From: Candidatus Methanophagaceae archaeon
GTDB taxonomy: Archaea; Halobacteriota; Syntropharchaeia; Alkanophagales; Methanospirareceae
Direction: 5' to 3'
Assembly: GCA_013374505.1 (NCBI GenBank)
Contig: QENJ01000100.1
Span: 1 to 7,997, forward strand
DNA: 7,997 nucleotides
The notes under the pieces: model-generated
The model's database searches: none
What the model saw: the letters and a program-made list of their open reading frames with translations, nothing else
Told to the model about the DNA's origin: nothing
Position numbers and translations under genes: made by a program
Shown here: positions 1-5,905 of the stretch, one piece after another
Layout of the letters: each line of letters opens with the position of its first letter
Numbering within the stretch: the stretch's first letter is position 1

Positions 1-17
1 TTTTCTTAGAAAGAAAA
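1..17. repeat. Short AT-rich perfect palindrome at left edge
   Basis: TTTTCTT (1-7) is followed by AGA and then AAGAAAA (11-17), a perfect 7-bp inverted repeat with a 3-nt loop. It lies in the AT-rich stretch beyond trpB, and the window edge cuts off whatever adjoins it. It could be part of a transcription-termination region or simply low-complexity sequence. Confidence 0.3.
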
Positions 18-55
18 GCTTTACCAAAAGAACCTTGTTTTTCTTTTAGCACAGG

Positions 56-80
56 TTTTCTTTTTGTAAAAAAGAAAAAG
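56..80 (-). terminator. Possible trpB terminator (hairpin plus T-tracts)
   Basis: TTTTCTTTTT (56-65) and AAAAAGAAAA (69-78) form a perfect 10-bp inverted repeat with a 3-nt loop. Read on the minus strand, the element starts CTTTTTCTTTTTT about 70 nt past the trpB stop codon. Archaeal RNA polymerase commonly terminates at T-rich tracts, so this is the best terminator candidate for trpB. The stem is purely A/T and weak. A convergent gene outside the window could also use it. Confidence 0.35.
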
Positions 81-86
81 TGTTGT

Positions 87-112
87 GTTAATCTTGTGGA
101 ATCTCGTGGTTT
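87..112 (+). repeat. Intergenic AATCTTGTGG-type repeat, copy C
   Basis: This contains ATCTTGTGG followed by AATCTCGTGGTTT, two roughly 10-nt units in tandem. Over 21 nt (92-112) it matches copy A (2336-2376, read on the minus strand) at 18 positions by my count. It lies just past the 3' end of trpB, outside any credible gene. See copies A and B in the trpF upstream region. Confidence 0.6.
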
Positions 113-149
113 CTTACCCCCGCTATACAACTACGGCGATTGAAATTAT

Positions 150-1340
150 TCAGTCCTTATCCTCCAGCTCCGACTCAACAATAAACGTATCCTTATCGCC
201 TCGCCCCGAAAGGTTCACAACGACCAAACTACCACTTTCGCGTCTTTTCGCTTCTTCTATTGCGTAATGAACAGCATGAGCCGATTCCAGCGCGGGTATT
301 ATGCCCTCCTTCTTAGACAGAATCGCGAACGCACTCAAAGTCTCGGTATCCGTAACACAATCCATCTTCACCCTGCCCGACTCGGCTAAATTCGCCAGTT
401 CAGGCCCCACACCCGGATAGTCAAGCCCCGGCGCAAAACTGTACGATTGTTTTATCTGCCCGTGTTCGTCCTGCAATAATTTTGAATACATCCCGTGCAA
501 TACGCCTTCTGTACCAGCGCAAAGCGATGCGCCATGCTCGCCAGTCTCTAACCCTTTTCCGGCTGCTTCCACACCCTTTAGCTCTACCCGCGGTTCTTCC
601 AGGAACTCGTAGAAAATGCCCATTGCATTGCTTCCGCCACCGACACAAGCTATTATGACATCCGGCAACCTGCCCTCCGCCGCCAATATCTGCTCTTTCG
701 TCTCTTTGCCTATGACGCGCTGAAACTCGCGTACAATCAAAGGATAGGGATGAGGACCTACTACACTGCCTATCAGATAATAAGTATTCTCTACATTAGC
801 CACCCAATCGCGCATGGCTTCGTTTATCGCGTCCTTCAACGTTTTAGAACCGGAATCCACAGGGTTCACTTTCGCACCTAAAAGCTTCATCCGGAATACG
901 TTCAATTTCTGACGCTCTACGTCCTCAGTGCCCATATATACCTCGCAGTCCAAGCCTAAAACCGCAGCCGCCATTGCTGTTGCTACACCGTGCTGACCTG
1001 CGCCCGTCTCCGCAATTATTCGTCGCTTGCCCATGTATTTCGCAAGCAGGCACTGCCCCAACGTATTGTTCAGCTTATGCGCACCTCCATGCACCAAATC
1101 TTCTCGCTTCAAATATATCTTTGCATCGCACATCTCCGACAGATTCTTTGCTAAGTAAAGCGGTGTTGGACGACCTGCATAAGTACTCAACAGACCGTTT
1201 AACTCTGCTCTAAAGCTTTTGTCGCTATTGTACCGGTTGAAAGCCGATTCTAGTTCTTCTAACGCTGTCATCAACACCTCAGGCGCGAACTTACCGCCGA
1301 ATATGCCATATTTACCGTGGTCGTCTGGTTTGGACTTCAT
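150..1340 (-). CDS. trpB: Tryptophan synthase beta chain (TrpB)
   Basis: This cytoplasmic PLP enzyme condenses indole with L-serine to give L-tryptophan, normally in a complex with TrpA. The 396-residue length and N-terminal KYGIFGGKFAPE region are those of the TrpB1 type. Visible landmarks are GRPTPLY (56-62), HGGAHKLNN (84-92) with the PLP Schiff-base lysine at K89, AETGAGQHG (110-118) with the catalytic glutamate at E111, the PLP-phosphate loop GGGSN (234-238), and LSGRGDKD (377-384) with the serine facing the pyridine nitrogen at S378. No key residue is missing. The start at 1340 is the only one giving the full N-terminus, and AAGGAAAG (1351-1358) lies 10 nt upstream. TrpF is encoded upstream on the same strand after 172 bp, with a TATA-like box between, so trpB probably has its own promoter. 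trpA is not in the window. Confidence 0.97.
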   Translation of the reverse strand: MKSKPDDHGKYGIFGGKFAPEVLMTALEELESAFNRYNSDKSFRAELNGLLSTYAGRPTPLYLAKNLSEMCDAKIYLKREDLVHGGAHKLNNTLGQCLLAKYMGKRRIIAETGAGQHGVATAMAAAVLGLDCEVYMGTEDVERQKLNVFRMKLLGAKVNPVDSGSKTLKDAINEAMRDWVANVENTYYLIGSVVGPHPYPLIVREFQRVIGKETKEQILAAEGRLPDVIIACVGGGSNAMGIFYEFLEEPRVELKGVEAAGKGLETGEHGASLCAGTEGVLHGMYSKLLQDEHGQIKQSYSFAPGLDYPGVGPELANLAESGRVKMDCVTDTETLSAFAILSKKEGIIPALESAHAVHYAIEEAKRRESGSLVVVNLSGRGDKDTFIVESELEDKD

Positions 1341-1350
1341 TTTTATCTTT

Positions 1351-1358
1351 CTTTCCTT
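1351..1358 (-). promoter_or_regulatory. Ribosome binding site of trpB
   Basis: On the minus strand this reads AAGGAAAG, ending 10 nt before the ATG at 1340. The surrounding leader is purine-rich. It supports the assigned start, although the match to the anti-Shine-Dalgarno sequence is only partial. Confidence 0.45.
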
Positions 1359-1401
1359 TCTACTTTTTCCGATATACTAAAAATTTACTTCATAGCCCGA
1401 A

Positions 1402-1411
1402 GTATATATAC
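1402..1411 (-). promoter_or_regulatory. TATA-box candidate for trpB
   Basis: The sequence GTATATATAC (self-complementary) lies 62-71 nt upstream of the trpB ATG. Archaeal transcription starts about 25 nt downstream of the TATA box, which predicts a start near 1380 and a leader of about 40 nt carrying the AAGGAAAG site. A weaker AGTATATC on the minus strand at 1370-1377 is an alternative. The upstream BRE position is not strongly purine-rich. No TGTACA-type TRP box, as known from Methanothermobacter TrpY targets, was seen here. Confidence 0.5.
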
Positions 1412-1483
1412 ACTTCTCGAGTTCCTCTTTGCCCTCGTTACCTTTCATCATCTTAATACTGCTTACATATCGATATTGCATCT

Positions 1484-1512
1484 GCACAAATATAAAATTA
1501 GAACAAAACGAA
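1484..1512 (-). terminator. Possible T-rich terminator after trpF
   Basis: Immediately past the trpF TAA the minus strand reads TTCGTTTTGTTCTAATTTTA. This run of short T-tracts has no clear hairpin. Archaeal termination needs little more than such T-rich sequence, and a separate trpB TATA box follows. This is weak evidence, and readthrough into trpB is equally possible. Confidence 0.25.
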
Positions 1513-2217
1513 TTAGATATGGCTACTGGTTTTTATGTGTTTCGCAGCCGCTACAAACCGCTTCACCTTAAACTCATCTTTCCGTCTTATTTCGCGCTCC
1601 ACGCCACTGGACACGTCCACAGCAAAAGGCTTAACCTGTGCTATTGCCCGGGCAACTTTATCCGGGTTTAAGCCCCCGGCAAGTATCACCGGCGTCTTCA
1701 CTCGCTCTACTATTTGTTTACTTATACGCCAGTCGTGTTCCTTTCCGGTTCCACCGGTTTCCCCTGTTCCGCCTACAACCACGGTATCCAGTAAAATTGC
1801 ATCCACCACGGGTTCATACGCTAAAGCGTTCTCCAGGCACTCGCGTTCATCAGTACTCACACCAACCTTTTTTATTAATCGCATTCGGCTATTCGTTCGT
1901 TTTCGTAACTCAGTAACGAGCTCTACGGACTCTTCACCGTGCAGTTGTATGCAATCCGCCCCGATCCGCTCTATTGACTGTATTTGATCATACGCAGCGT
2001 CCACGGGCATTGTATCCAGAGCTACGACTACCACTTTTGATATGAATATCGGTAAAGCCAGAAATATCTGTTTCGCTGTTTCTAAATCTATGTACCGCTT
2101 CGTGCTGGCGACATTTATCACACCGATTGCGTCTGCACCGGCATAAGCCGCCATTATCGCATCTTCGGGAGTCGTGTTTCCGCAGATTTTTACTTTCGGT
2201 ATTTGGTTTGTAGTCAT
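1513..2217 (-). CDS. trpF: Phosphoribosylanthranilate isomerase (TrpF)
   Basis: This (beta/alpha)8-barrel enzyme carries out the Amadori rearrangement of N-(5-phosphoribosyl)anthranilate to CdRP, the third step of tryptophan synthesis, in the cytoplasm. The 234 residues include the N-terminal strand motif KVKICGNTTPEDA with the general-base cysteine at C12, QLHGEES (91-97), the catalytic aspartate of LLD at D144, the phosphate-binding segment LAGGLNPDKV (179-188), and VDVSSGVE (200-207). Two things are unusual. The loop that normally reads like PKSPR is VASTKRYI here. The loop after D144 carries a duplicated GGTGET/GGTGKE unit where one GGTG is usual. The start at 2217 puts KICG at the expected distance from the N-terminus. 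A TATA box and AAGGGA precede it, and trpB follows 172 bp downstream. The product appears intact and functional. Confidence 0.96.
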   Translation of the reverse strand: MTTNQIPKVKICGNTTPEDAIMAAYAGADAIGVINVASTKRYIDLETAKQIFLALPIFISKVVVVALDTMPVDAAYDQIQSIERIGADCIQLHGEESVELVTELRKRTNSRMRLIKKVGVSTDERECLENALAYEPVVDAILLDTVVVGGTGETGGTGKEHDWRISKQIVERVKTPVILAGGLNPDKVARAIAQVKPFAVDVSSGVEREIRRKDEFKVKRFVAAAKHIKTSSHI

Positions 2218-2228
2218 TTGAATCGGAT

Positions 2229-2234
2229 TCCCTT
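2229..2234 (-). promoter_or_regulatory. Possible ribosome binding site of trpF
   Basis: On the minus strand AAGGGA lies about 11 nt before the trpF ATG. The spacing is somewhat long, so this is only moderate support for the start. Confidence 0.35.
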
Positions 2235-2258
2235 GATAATTAAATAAACTGTGCGCCT

Positions 2259-2268
2259 ATTATATAAT
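2259..2268 (-). promoter_or_regulatory. TATA-box candidate for trpF
   Basis: ATTATATAAT lies 42-51 nt upstream of the trpF ATG. Transcription would be predicted near 2235-2240, leaving a short leader of about 20 nt that still holds the AAGGGA site. It is the clearest TATA box upstream of trpF, and the terminator of the surface-protein cluster lies more than 400 bp upstream. trpF is therefore probably transcribed independently of that cluster. Confidence 0.55.
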
Positions 2269-2335
2269 ACTGCTATGGCGTCAAGATGAAGCTGGTTTTT
2301 AAAGTTACAAACAAATGGTATTTGTATAGCGAATC

Positions 2336-2376
2336 TAAAAAACCACAAGATTACACGAGATTAGCACAAGATTTTT
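2336..2376 (-). repeat. Intergenic AATCTTGTGG-type repeat, copy A
   Basis: On the minus strand this copy consists of three tandem units, AATCTTGTGCT, AATCTCGTGT and AATCTTGTGG, ending in a T-run. The roughly 10-nt periodicity is close to one DNA helical turn. It faces copy B head to head: AACCACAAGATTAC (2341-2354) is the exact reverse complement of GTAATCTTGTGGTT (2452-2465). The function is unknown. Confidence 0.65.
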
Positions 2377-2433
2377 GGGTTAACATGGGATAAAAGTGCC
2401 AATGGAGTGCTTAAGCCTGATCCCTATTATTAC

Positions 2434-2467
2434 TTTCTCGTGGAAATCTGCGTAATCTTGTGGTTAG
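2434..2467 (+). repeat. Intergenic AATCTTGTGG-type repeat, copy B
   Basis: On the plus strand this copy reads as units TTTCTCGTGG, AAATCTGCGT and AATCTTGTGGTT. It is the right arm of an imperfect inverted repeat with copy A. The outer 14 bp are exact, and the remaining roughly 17 bp match with one indel and a few mismatches. The spacer between the arms is about 60 nt. A transcript through this region could fold into a long stem. Confidence 0.65.
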
Positions 2468-2670
2468 CTAAACAATCACAAAAAATAAAGCCATAGTTGC
2501 ACTCCTTTATCGCGAAATCGTTAGATTATATATTCAAATATGATTTAAGCCCTTTAATGGATACTTCTATCGTGAATCTCTCTTCATATGTTATTATACT
2601 TGTCTCAGGTTTACTGTCGAGGGAAATAGTGAAGAGTGGGCGGTATTTAGCATACCCCTCAGCATGGACT

Positions 2671-2708
2671 TAAAAAAAGAGAAGGAACCGAAAAAAAGGA
2701 CGGTTCCC
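2671..2708 (-). terminator. Hairpin plus T-tract terminator of the surface-protein cluster
   Basis: On the minus strand GGAACCG (2701-2707) pairs with CGGTTCC (2684-2690) around a T-rich 10-nt loop. It is followed by TTC and then TCTTTTTTTA (2671-2680). The element begins about 30 nt past the stop codon of the cohesin-domain gene. Its form is that of an intrinsic terminator, and the long T-tract suits archaeal termination. It probably ends the whole right-hand transcript. Confidence 0.7.
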
Positions 2709-2738
2709 TAAATTTGCTTTCCCGTTCGTTTGTATCTT

Positions 2739-4862
2739 TTAGTTTGGTTTGCCCTCCGCGTATACAGCGTCCAAGCCCATGAGCTTTAGCTGCTGCCACC
2801 ATCGTCTACTGCTACTACCTGGCTTTGTTATGCGGATGTATTTCACGTTGTCCCAGTTGCCGTTGAAGTCATATAGTGTCCAACCAAAAGAAGTGCACGT
2901 TTTTTTGCCTATTTTCGTCCAGCTCTTACCGTCTGAAGATACTTCCACGGTGAACTTCGGTGCTTGCCCTGCAACTCTTCTGACCCGGACACTGACCTTT
3001 TCGCAATACGGTATTGTGTCTTCCAGCTTGATTGCTATCCTAGCATGCCTGTACATGAGAGCACCTCGGTCATCGGGTTCACCCAACGCGCCCCGTGCAT
3101 ACAAAACGTTTCTCTGAGAATGCACGTTTTTGCCATAGCTCGCGGTTGGTCCACATGGTGGGCATTCTACTTCGGTCGCTAAGCAGTTGTTCGTCTCGTT
3201 GCTTTCGTTTACTGCATCTTTGTAGTCTGCGCATACTGTTACGTTTAGTGTATCGCCGCATGGGCATTCCTCAGGTTTGAATCTGCCGCTATAGCTCCCG
3301 CCTGATTTCAATGCGGGACATGGCAGGCTTTGCGTTGGTGCTGGCTTGCATTTCAATGCTAAGTCTGATTGGGGTTGCAGTTTTGTACTGTCAACGTACA
3401 AGCACGTGGTGCTTTCTCCGGCCTTACTGCTGCCGATGTTTGTTACAGTGTAGTTCACGATGGCTTTGCCGTCTTCGTCAAATGTCACGTTTGTTTTGAC
3501 TGTTAGGTCGGGCTCCCTGGTACTTCCACTGCTAATAGTTGCCGTTGTTGTGTTCGTATCCGTTGCACCTTCGTTGTCTGTTACGTTCAAAGTGACGGTA
3601 TAAGTACCGCGTTGTGCGTATGTATGTGTTGGAGTCGCGCCTGTTGCGGAGTTACCATCGCCGAAGTCCCATGTATAATTGGCTATGCTGCCATCTGGAT
3701 CATATGACCCACTGCCGTTAAACCGTATTGTTTCTCCTACTGTACCGGTGTAAGGCCCGTTCGGATCCGATACCGGTGGTCGATTCGGTGGCGTTAGAGT
3801 AGTAGCTGTGTCATTCATCCACGTCTGGTTCACGTTATCCGATTCATCTACCGTTCTCGTGCCGAGCTCATAAATCGTCTCCTGCTCAAGTCCCGTAGCG
3901 TTGTATATATTTTCAGATGCAGCCACTGTGCCCTTGTACTCGCCGTCTAGCCACACTTCCGTATGTTTGAAATCCGCGTCTGTCGGGTTCGTCCAGCTCC
4001 ACTGTATCCAGGTAAGTCCAGTATCTGTTTCTTCTAAGTCCGAAACACTAGCGGGTGGTGTTGTATCCGGAACAGTCAGAGTAGTAGCTGTGTCATTCAT
4101 CCACGTCTGGTTCACGTTATCCGATTCATCTACCGTTCTCGTGCCGAGCTCATAAATCGTCTCCTGCTCAAGTCCCGTAGCGTTGTATATATTTTCAGAT
4201 GCAGCCACTGTGCCCTTGTACTCGCCGTCTAGCCACACTTCCGTATGTTTGAAATCCGCGTCTGTCGGGTTCGTCCAGCTCCACTGTATCCAGGTAAGTC
4301 CAGTATCTGTTTCTTCTAAGTCCGATACACTAGCGGGTGGTGTTGTATCTGGTCCCACACACTGCGCACTCCCATTCGTCCATGTCGCTGAATACATAGT
4401 CGCTACTCTGGGTGTATCTCCAGGATCACCATCCGGAGGTCCCGCAATCAACCGCGTAACGTTCTCTTCTCCTGCAAAACCCAGATCAACTGGCCCGCAA
4501 CTACTACCGTTGCACCCAACAGTAAGCGTAGCAAGCAGTAATTCGTTACCGTTCGTTGCAATCAAGTCCGTACCACCGAGATATATGTAAACACCGTGGT
4601 GCCCCCAAGACGCATAGGTCTGGGTGATGCTACCCGTGAAATTAACCTCCGTTATGTTCACGCACTCCGAATCAAACTCGACCATTGTTGACCAGGTATC
4701 AATGTTATCACTCGCGTTCATCAGAATATCAACAGTTGCATTACCGCATTCTGGTATGTAAACCGGCTGCTGACTGAAATACACCGCATTCTCTGCCGAT
4801 GTTGCGGACACCACAAGAAACAGTGCCAGCACCGCACCCAAAAATACTATCCTCTTTTTCAT
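2739..4862 (-). CDS. Secreted cohesin-FnIII-FnIII-PKD-CARDB-discoidin-like surface protein
   Basis: I read the start at 4862 (707 residues), not at the in-frame ATG at 4904. Only the 4862 start puts a signal peptide first (KKR, hydrophobic core, cleavage probably after ATSA at 23), and GAGGT lies 5 nt upstream. The domains in order are: a cohesin-like beta-sandwich (about 24-155; the pattern is ATVDILMNA, WSTMVEFDSE, then GVYIYLGG and ELLLATLTVG); two fibronectin III repeats (about 171-263 and 265-357) that are nearly identical at DNA level; PKD with WDFGDG (about 362-443); CARDB with VNESNETNN (about 450-567); and a discoidin or F5/8-like domain (about 572-704) starting near ALGEPDD. There are about twenty N-X-S/T sequons and several cysteines. 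No C-terminal membrane anchor, sorting motif or dockerin is visible. It follows a dockerin-encoding frame by 32 bp. The cohesin assignment is by pattern only, but dockerins on the neighbouring genes favour it. Confidence 0.85.
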   Translation of the reverse strand: MKKRIVFLGAVLALFLVVSATSAENAVYFSQQPVYIPECGNATVDILMNASDNIDTWSTMVEFDSECVNITEVNFTGSITQTYASWGHHGVYIYLGGTDLIATNGNELLLATLTVGCNGSSCGPVDLGFAGEENVTRLIAGPPDGDPGDTPRVATMYSATWTNGSAQCVGPDTTPPASVSDLEETDTGLTWIQWSWTNPTDADFKHTEVWLDGEYKGTVAASENIYNATGLEQETIYELGTRTVDESDNVNQTWMNDTATTLTVPDTTPPASVSDLEETDTGLTWIQWSWTNPTDADFKHTEVWLDGEYKGTVAASENIYNATGLEQETIYELGTRTVDESDNVNQTWMNDTATTLTPPNRPPVSDPNGPYTGTVGETIRFNGSGSYDPDGSIANYTWDFGDGNSATGATPTHTYAQRGTYTVTLNVTDNEGATDTNTTTATISSGSTREPDLTVKTNVTFDEDGKAIVNYTVTNIGSSKAGESTTCLYVDSTKLQPQSDLALKCKPAPTQSLPCPALKSGGSYSGRFKPEECPCGDTLNVTVCADYKDAVNESNETNNCLATEVECPPCGPTASYGKNVHSQRNVLYARGALGEPDDRGALMYRHARIAIKLEDTIPYCEKVSVRVRRVAGQAPKFTVEVSSDGKSWTKIGKKTCTSFGWTLYDFNGNWDNVKYIRITKPGSSSRRWWQQLKLMGLDAVYAEGKPN
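3796..4070 (-). repeat. Fibronectin III DNA repeat, second copy in the protein
   Basis: These 275 bp recur at 4078-4352 with an offset of 282 bp (94 codons). I find only two differences (GTT/GTA and CCG/CCA codons), both synonymous. The unit encodes one fibronectin III domain beginning near PDTTPPASVSDL. Such near-identity points to recent duplication or ongoing gene conversion. Confidence 0.9.
4078..4352 (-). repeat. Fibronectin III DNA repeat, first copy in the protein
   Basis: This is the partner of 3796-4070. It encodes the N-terminal-side fibronectin III domain that directly follows the cohesin-like domain. A repeat this long and exact is also a place where short-read assembly may have collapsed additional copies. 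Confidence 0.9.
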
Positions 4863-4867
4863 AATAT

Positions 4868-4872
4868 ACCTC
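4868..4872 (-). promoter_or_regulatory. Ribosome binding site deciding the start of the cohesin-domain gene
   Basis: GAGGT on the minus strand lies 5 nt before the ATG at 4862. The upstream in-frame ATG at 4904 has no comparable site, sits inside the end of the preceding reading frame, and would place a charged stretch before the signal peptide. This settles the start at 4862. Confidence 0.7.
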
Positions 4873-4894
4873 ATATTTTTATTTTTTATATGTT

Positions 4895-5905
4895 TTAACC
4901 GCACATCAGCGCGTGTCCTACAGGGTCAAACACATGCGTAAGTAGCAGTTGCACATCCACTATGCCAATGCCGCCGCTGCCGTCAACGTTACCAGCCCAC
5001 GAATCCACGGGATACCCATCCGGATCATTCACATGCATCATCAGCAGCCGCATGTCCATGATGTTTACGATACAGTCACCATCGAGATCGCCGCACATCG
5101 GTACCAGCGGCAGATGATCCTTGTTCGTGCCGCCCGGGACGTTGTATGCCGTGTCACCGCACCCATCGCTGTTATTATCTATGCCGATGTAATCCGACCA
5201 GTAGTTGCCACCGATGAACGGTCCGCCGACTATATATGGTCCTGTGGTAGTCGTGGTGTTCCAGATGTTGGTTCCGTCATCGAAGGAGTTGTTCGTGTTG
5301 TTAAAATAGTTGTTGTAGATTAGATTGTTGCTTGAATCCTCCAGGTAGATGCCATACTGACTATTATTCGATACGTTATTCATCGTGAGTTTATTTTCGT
5401 TAGAATTCCAAAGATGGATGCCACCGAGTTCTCCTGTGTTGGCGTTTGCGATATTGCCCGTTAGATTATTGTTGCACGAATGAATCATGTATATGCCATA
5501 TAAGTTCTCTGATACGGTGTTATTCAAAAGCATGTTGTAGCTCGAGTCTGGAATGTAGATGCCGCTGCCGCTATACGATGCCGTGTTATTAATAAGCGTG
5601 TTGAGAGTGCTTAAACTCAAGATGATATTTATATCTTCGTTCATGTTTGCAATATTGTTCGTAATCGTGTTGCTGCTCGAATTGTCCAGATAGATGCCCA
5701 AATTGTTATGCGATACGATGTTATCGGAAATGTTGCAGTGACCAACGCTATCAATGTAAACTCCCACCTTTGAGTATTCGGTCGCGTCAGCTATAGTAAA
5801 CCCGCTTATATTCACATAATTCGCAGTCACTTCAAAGACATGATCGCCAGGATTCGCTGCATCCACAATGCAAGTAGCCGAGCAGTTTTCCGAGCGGATA
5901 GTCAT
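4895..5905 (-). CDS. Beta-helix plus dockerin frame (3' part of a frameshifted gene)
   Basis: These 336 residues form a NosD-like right-handed parallel beta-helix (about 25-215, repeated patterns such as GIYLDNSSSNTITNN and GIYMIHSCNNNLTGN), the conserved GGNYWSDY (232-239) and GGTNKDHLPL (258-267) segments, and a C-terminal dockerin (about 271-333). The dockerin has two calcium-loop helices: D273, D275, D277 to D284, and N306, D308, S310 to D317, joined by NDPDGYPVDSWAG. There is no signal peptide. The first codons (TIRSEN) are the normal continuation of the beta-helix start that ends the upstream frame. The two frames overlap by 4 nt (ATGA) and are very probably one gene broken by a 1-nt loss near 5904. 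If translated alone, by reinitiation, the product would probably stay in the cytoplasm. The cohesin-domain gene follows after 32 bp. Confidence 0.85.
   Translation of the reverse strand: MTIRSENCSATCIVDAANPGDHVFEVTANYVNISGFTIADATEYSKVGVYIDSVGHCNISDNIVSHNNLGIYLDNSSSNTITNNIANMNEDINIILSLSTLNTLINNTASYSGSGIYIPDSSYNMLLNNTVSENLYGIYMIHSCNNNLTGNIANANTGELGGIHLWNSNENKLTMNNVSNNSQYGIYLEDSSNNLIYNNYFNNTNNSFDDGTNIWNTTTTTGPYIVGGPFIGGNYWSDYIGIDNNSDGCGDTAYNVPGGTNKDHLPLVPMCGDLDGDCIVNIMDMRLLMMHVNDPDGYPVDSWAGNVDGSGGIGIVDVQLLLTHVFDPVGHALMCG

Larger units (their letters stand above)
2218..2738. other. Intergenic region between trpF and the surface-protein cluster
   Basis: This is 521 bp of AT-rich sequence without a credible gene. 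Reading down the coordinates it holds the hairpin terminator of the surface-protein cluster (2671-2708), featureless sequence (about 2510-2670), an inverted pair of short repeats (2336-2467), a small palindrome ACAAAT-GGT-ATTTGT (2311-2325), and the trpF TATA box and leader. A second small inverted match, GGAGTGC (2404-2410) with GCACTCC (2499-2505), partly brackets repeat copy B. I found no tRNA-like or recognisable riboswitch fold by eye. Confidence 0.7.

Noticed and set aside
1317..1571. Plus-strand open frame of 84 codons across the trpB-trpF gap
   Set aside because: It runs antisense over the starts and ends of two certain genes and its product is low-complexity hydrophobic sequence with no family resemblance.
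2336..2467. CRISPR-like repeats
   Set aside because: Copies are inverted, imperfect and few, with no regular spacer array and no cas genes nearby.
3050..3060. TGTACA palindrome, as in TrpY operator boxes
   Set aside because: It lies deep in the cohesin-domain coding region, far from the trp promoters.
3901..4590. Two plus-strand frames sharing the same N-terminal sequence
   Set aside because: They are the antisense of the two identical FnIII repeats; the shared sequence is a by-product of the DNA duplication.
4880..4890. TATAAAAAATA on the minus strand in the gap before the cohesin-domain gene, a possible internal promoter
   Set aside because: It centres only about 23 nt from the ATG, which would put the transcript start at or past the start codon and exclude the good GAGGT site. 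AT-rich spacer is the simpler reading.
4863..4904. Possible start at 4904 for the cohesin-domain gene, adding 14 residues
   Set aside because: It would place a charged stretch ahead of the signal peptide and overlap the previous frame, while the ATG at 4862 has GAGGT at proper spacing.
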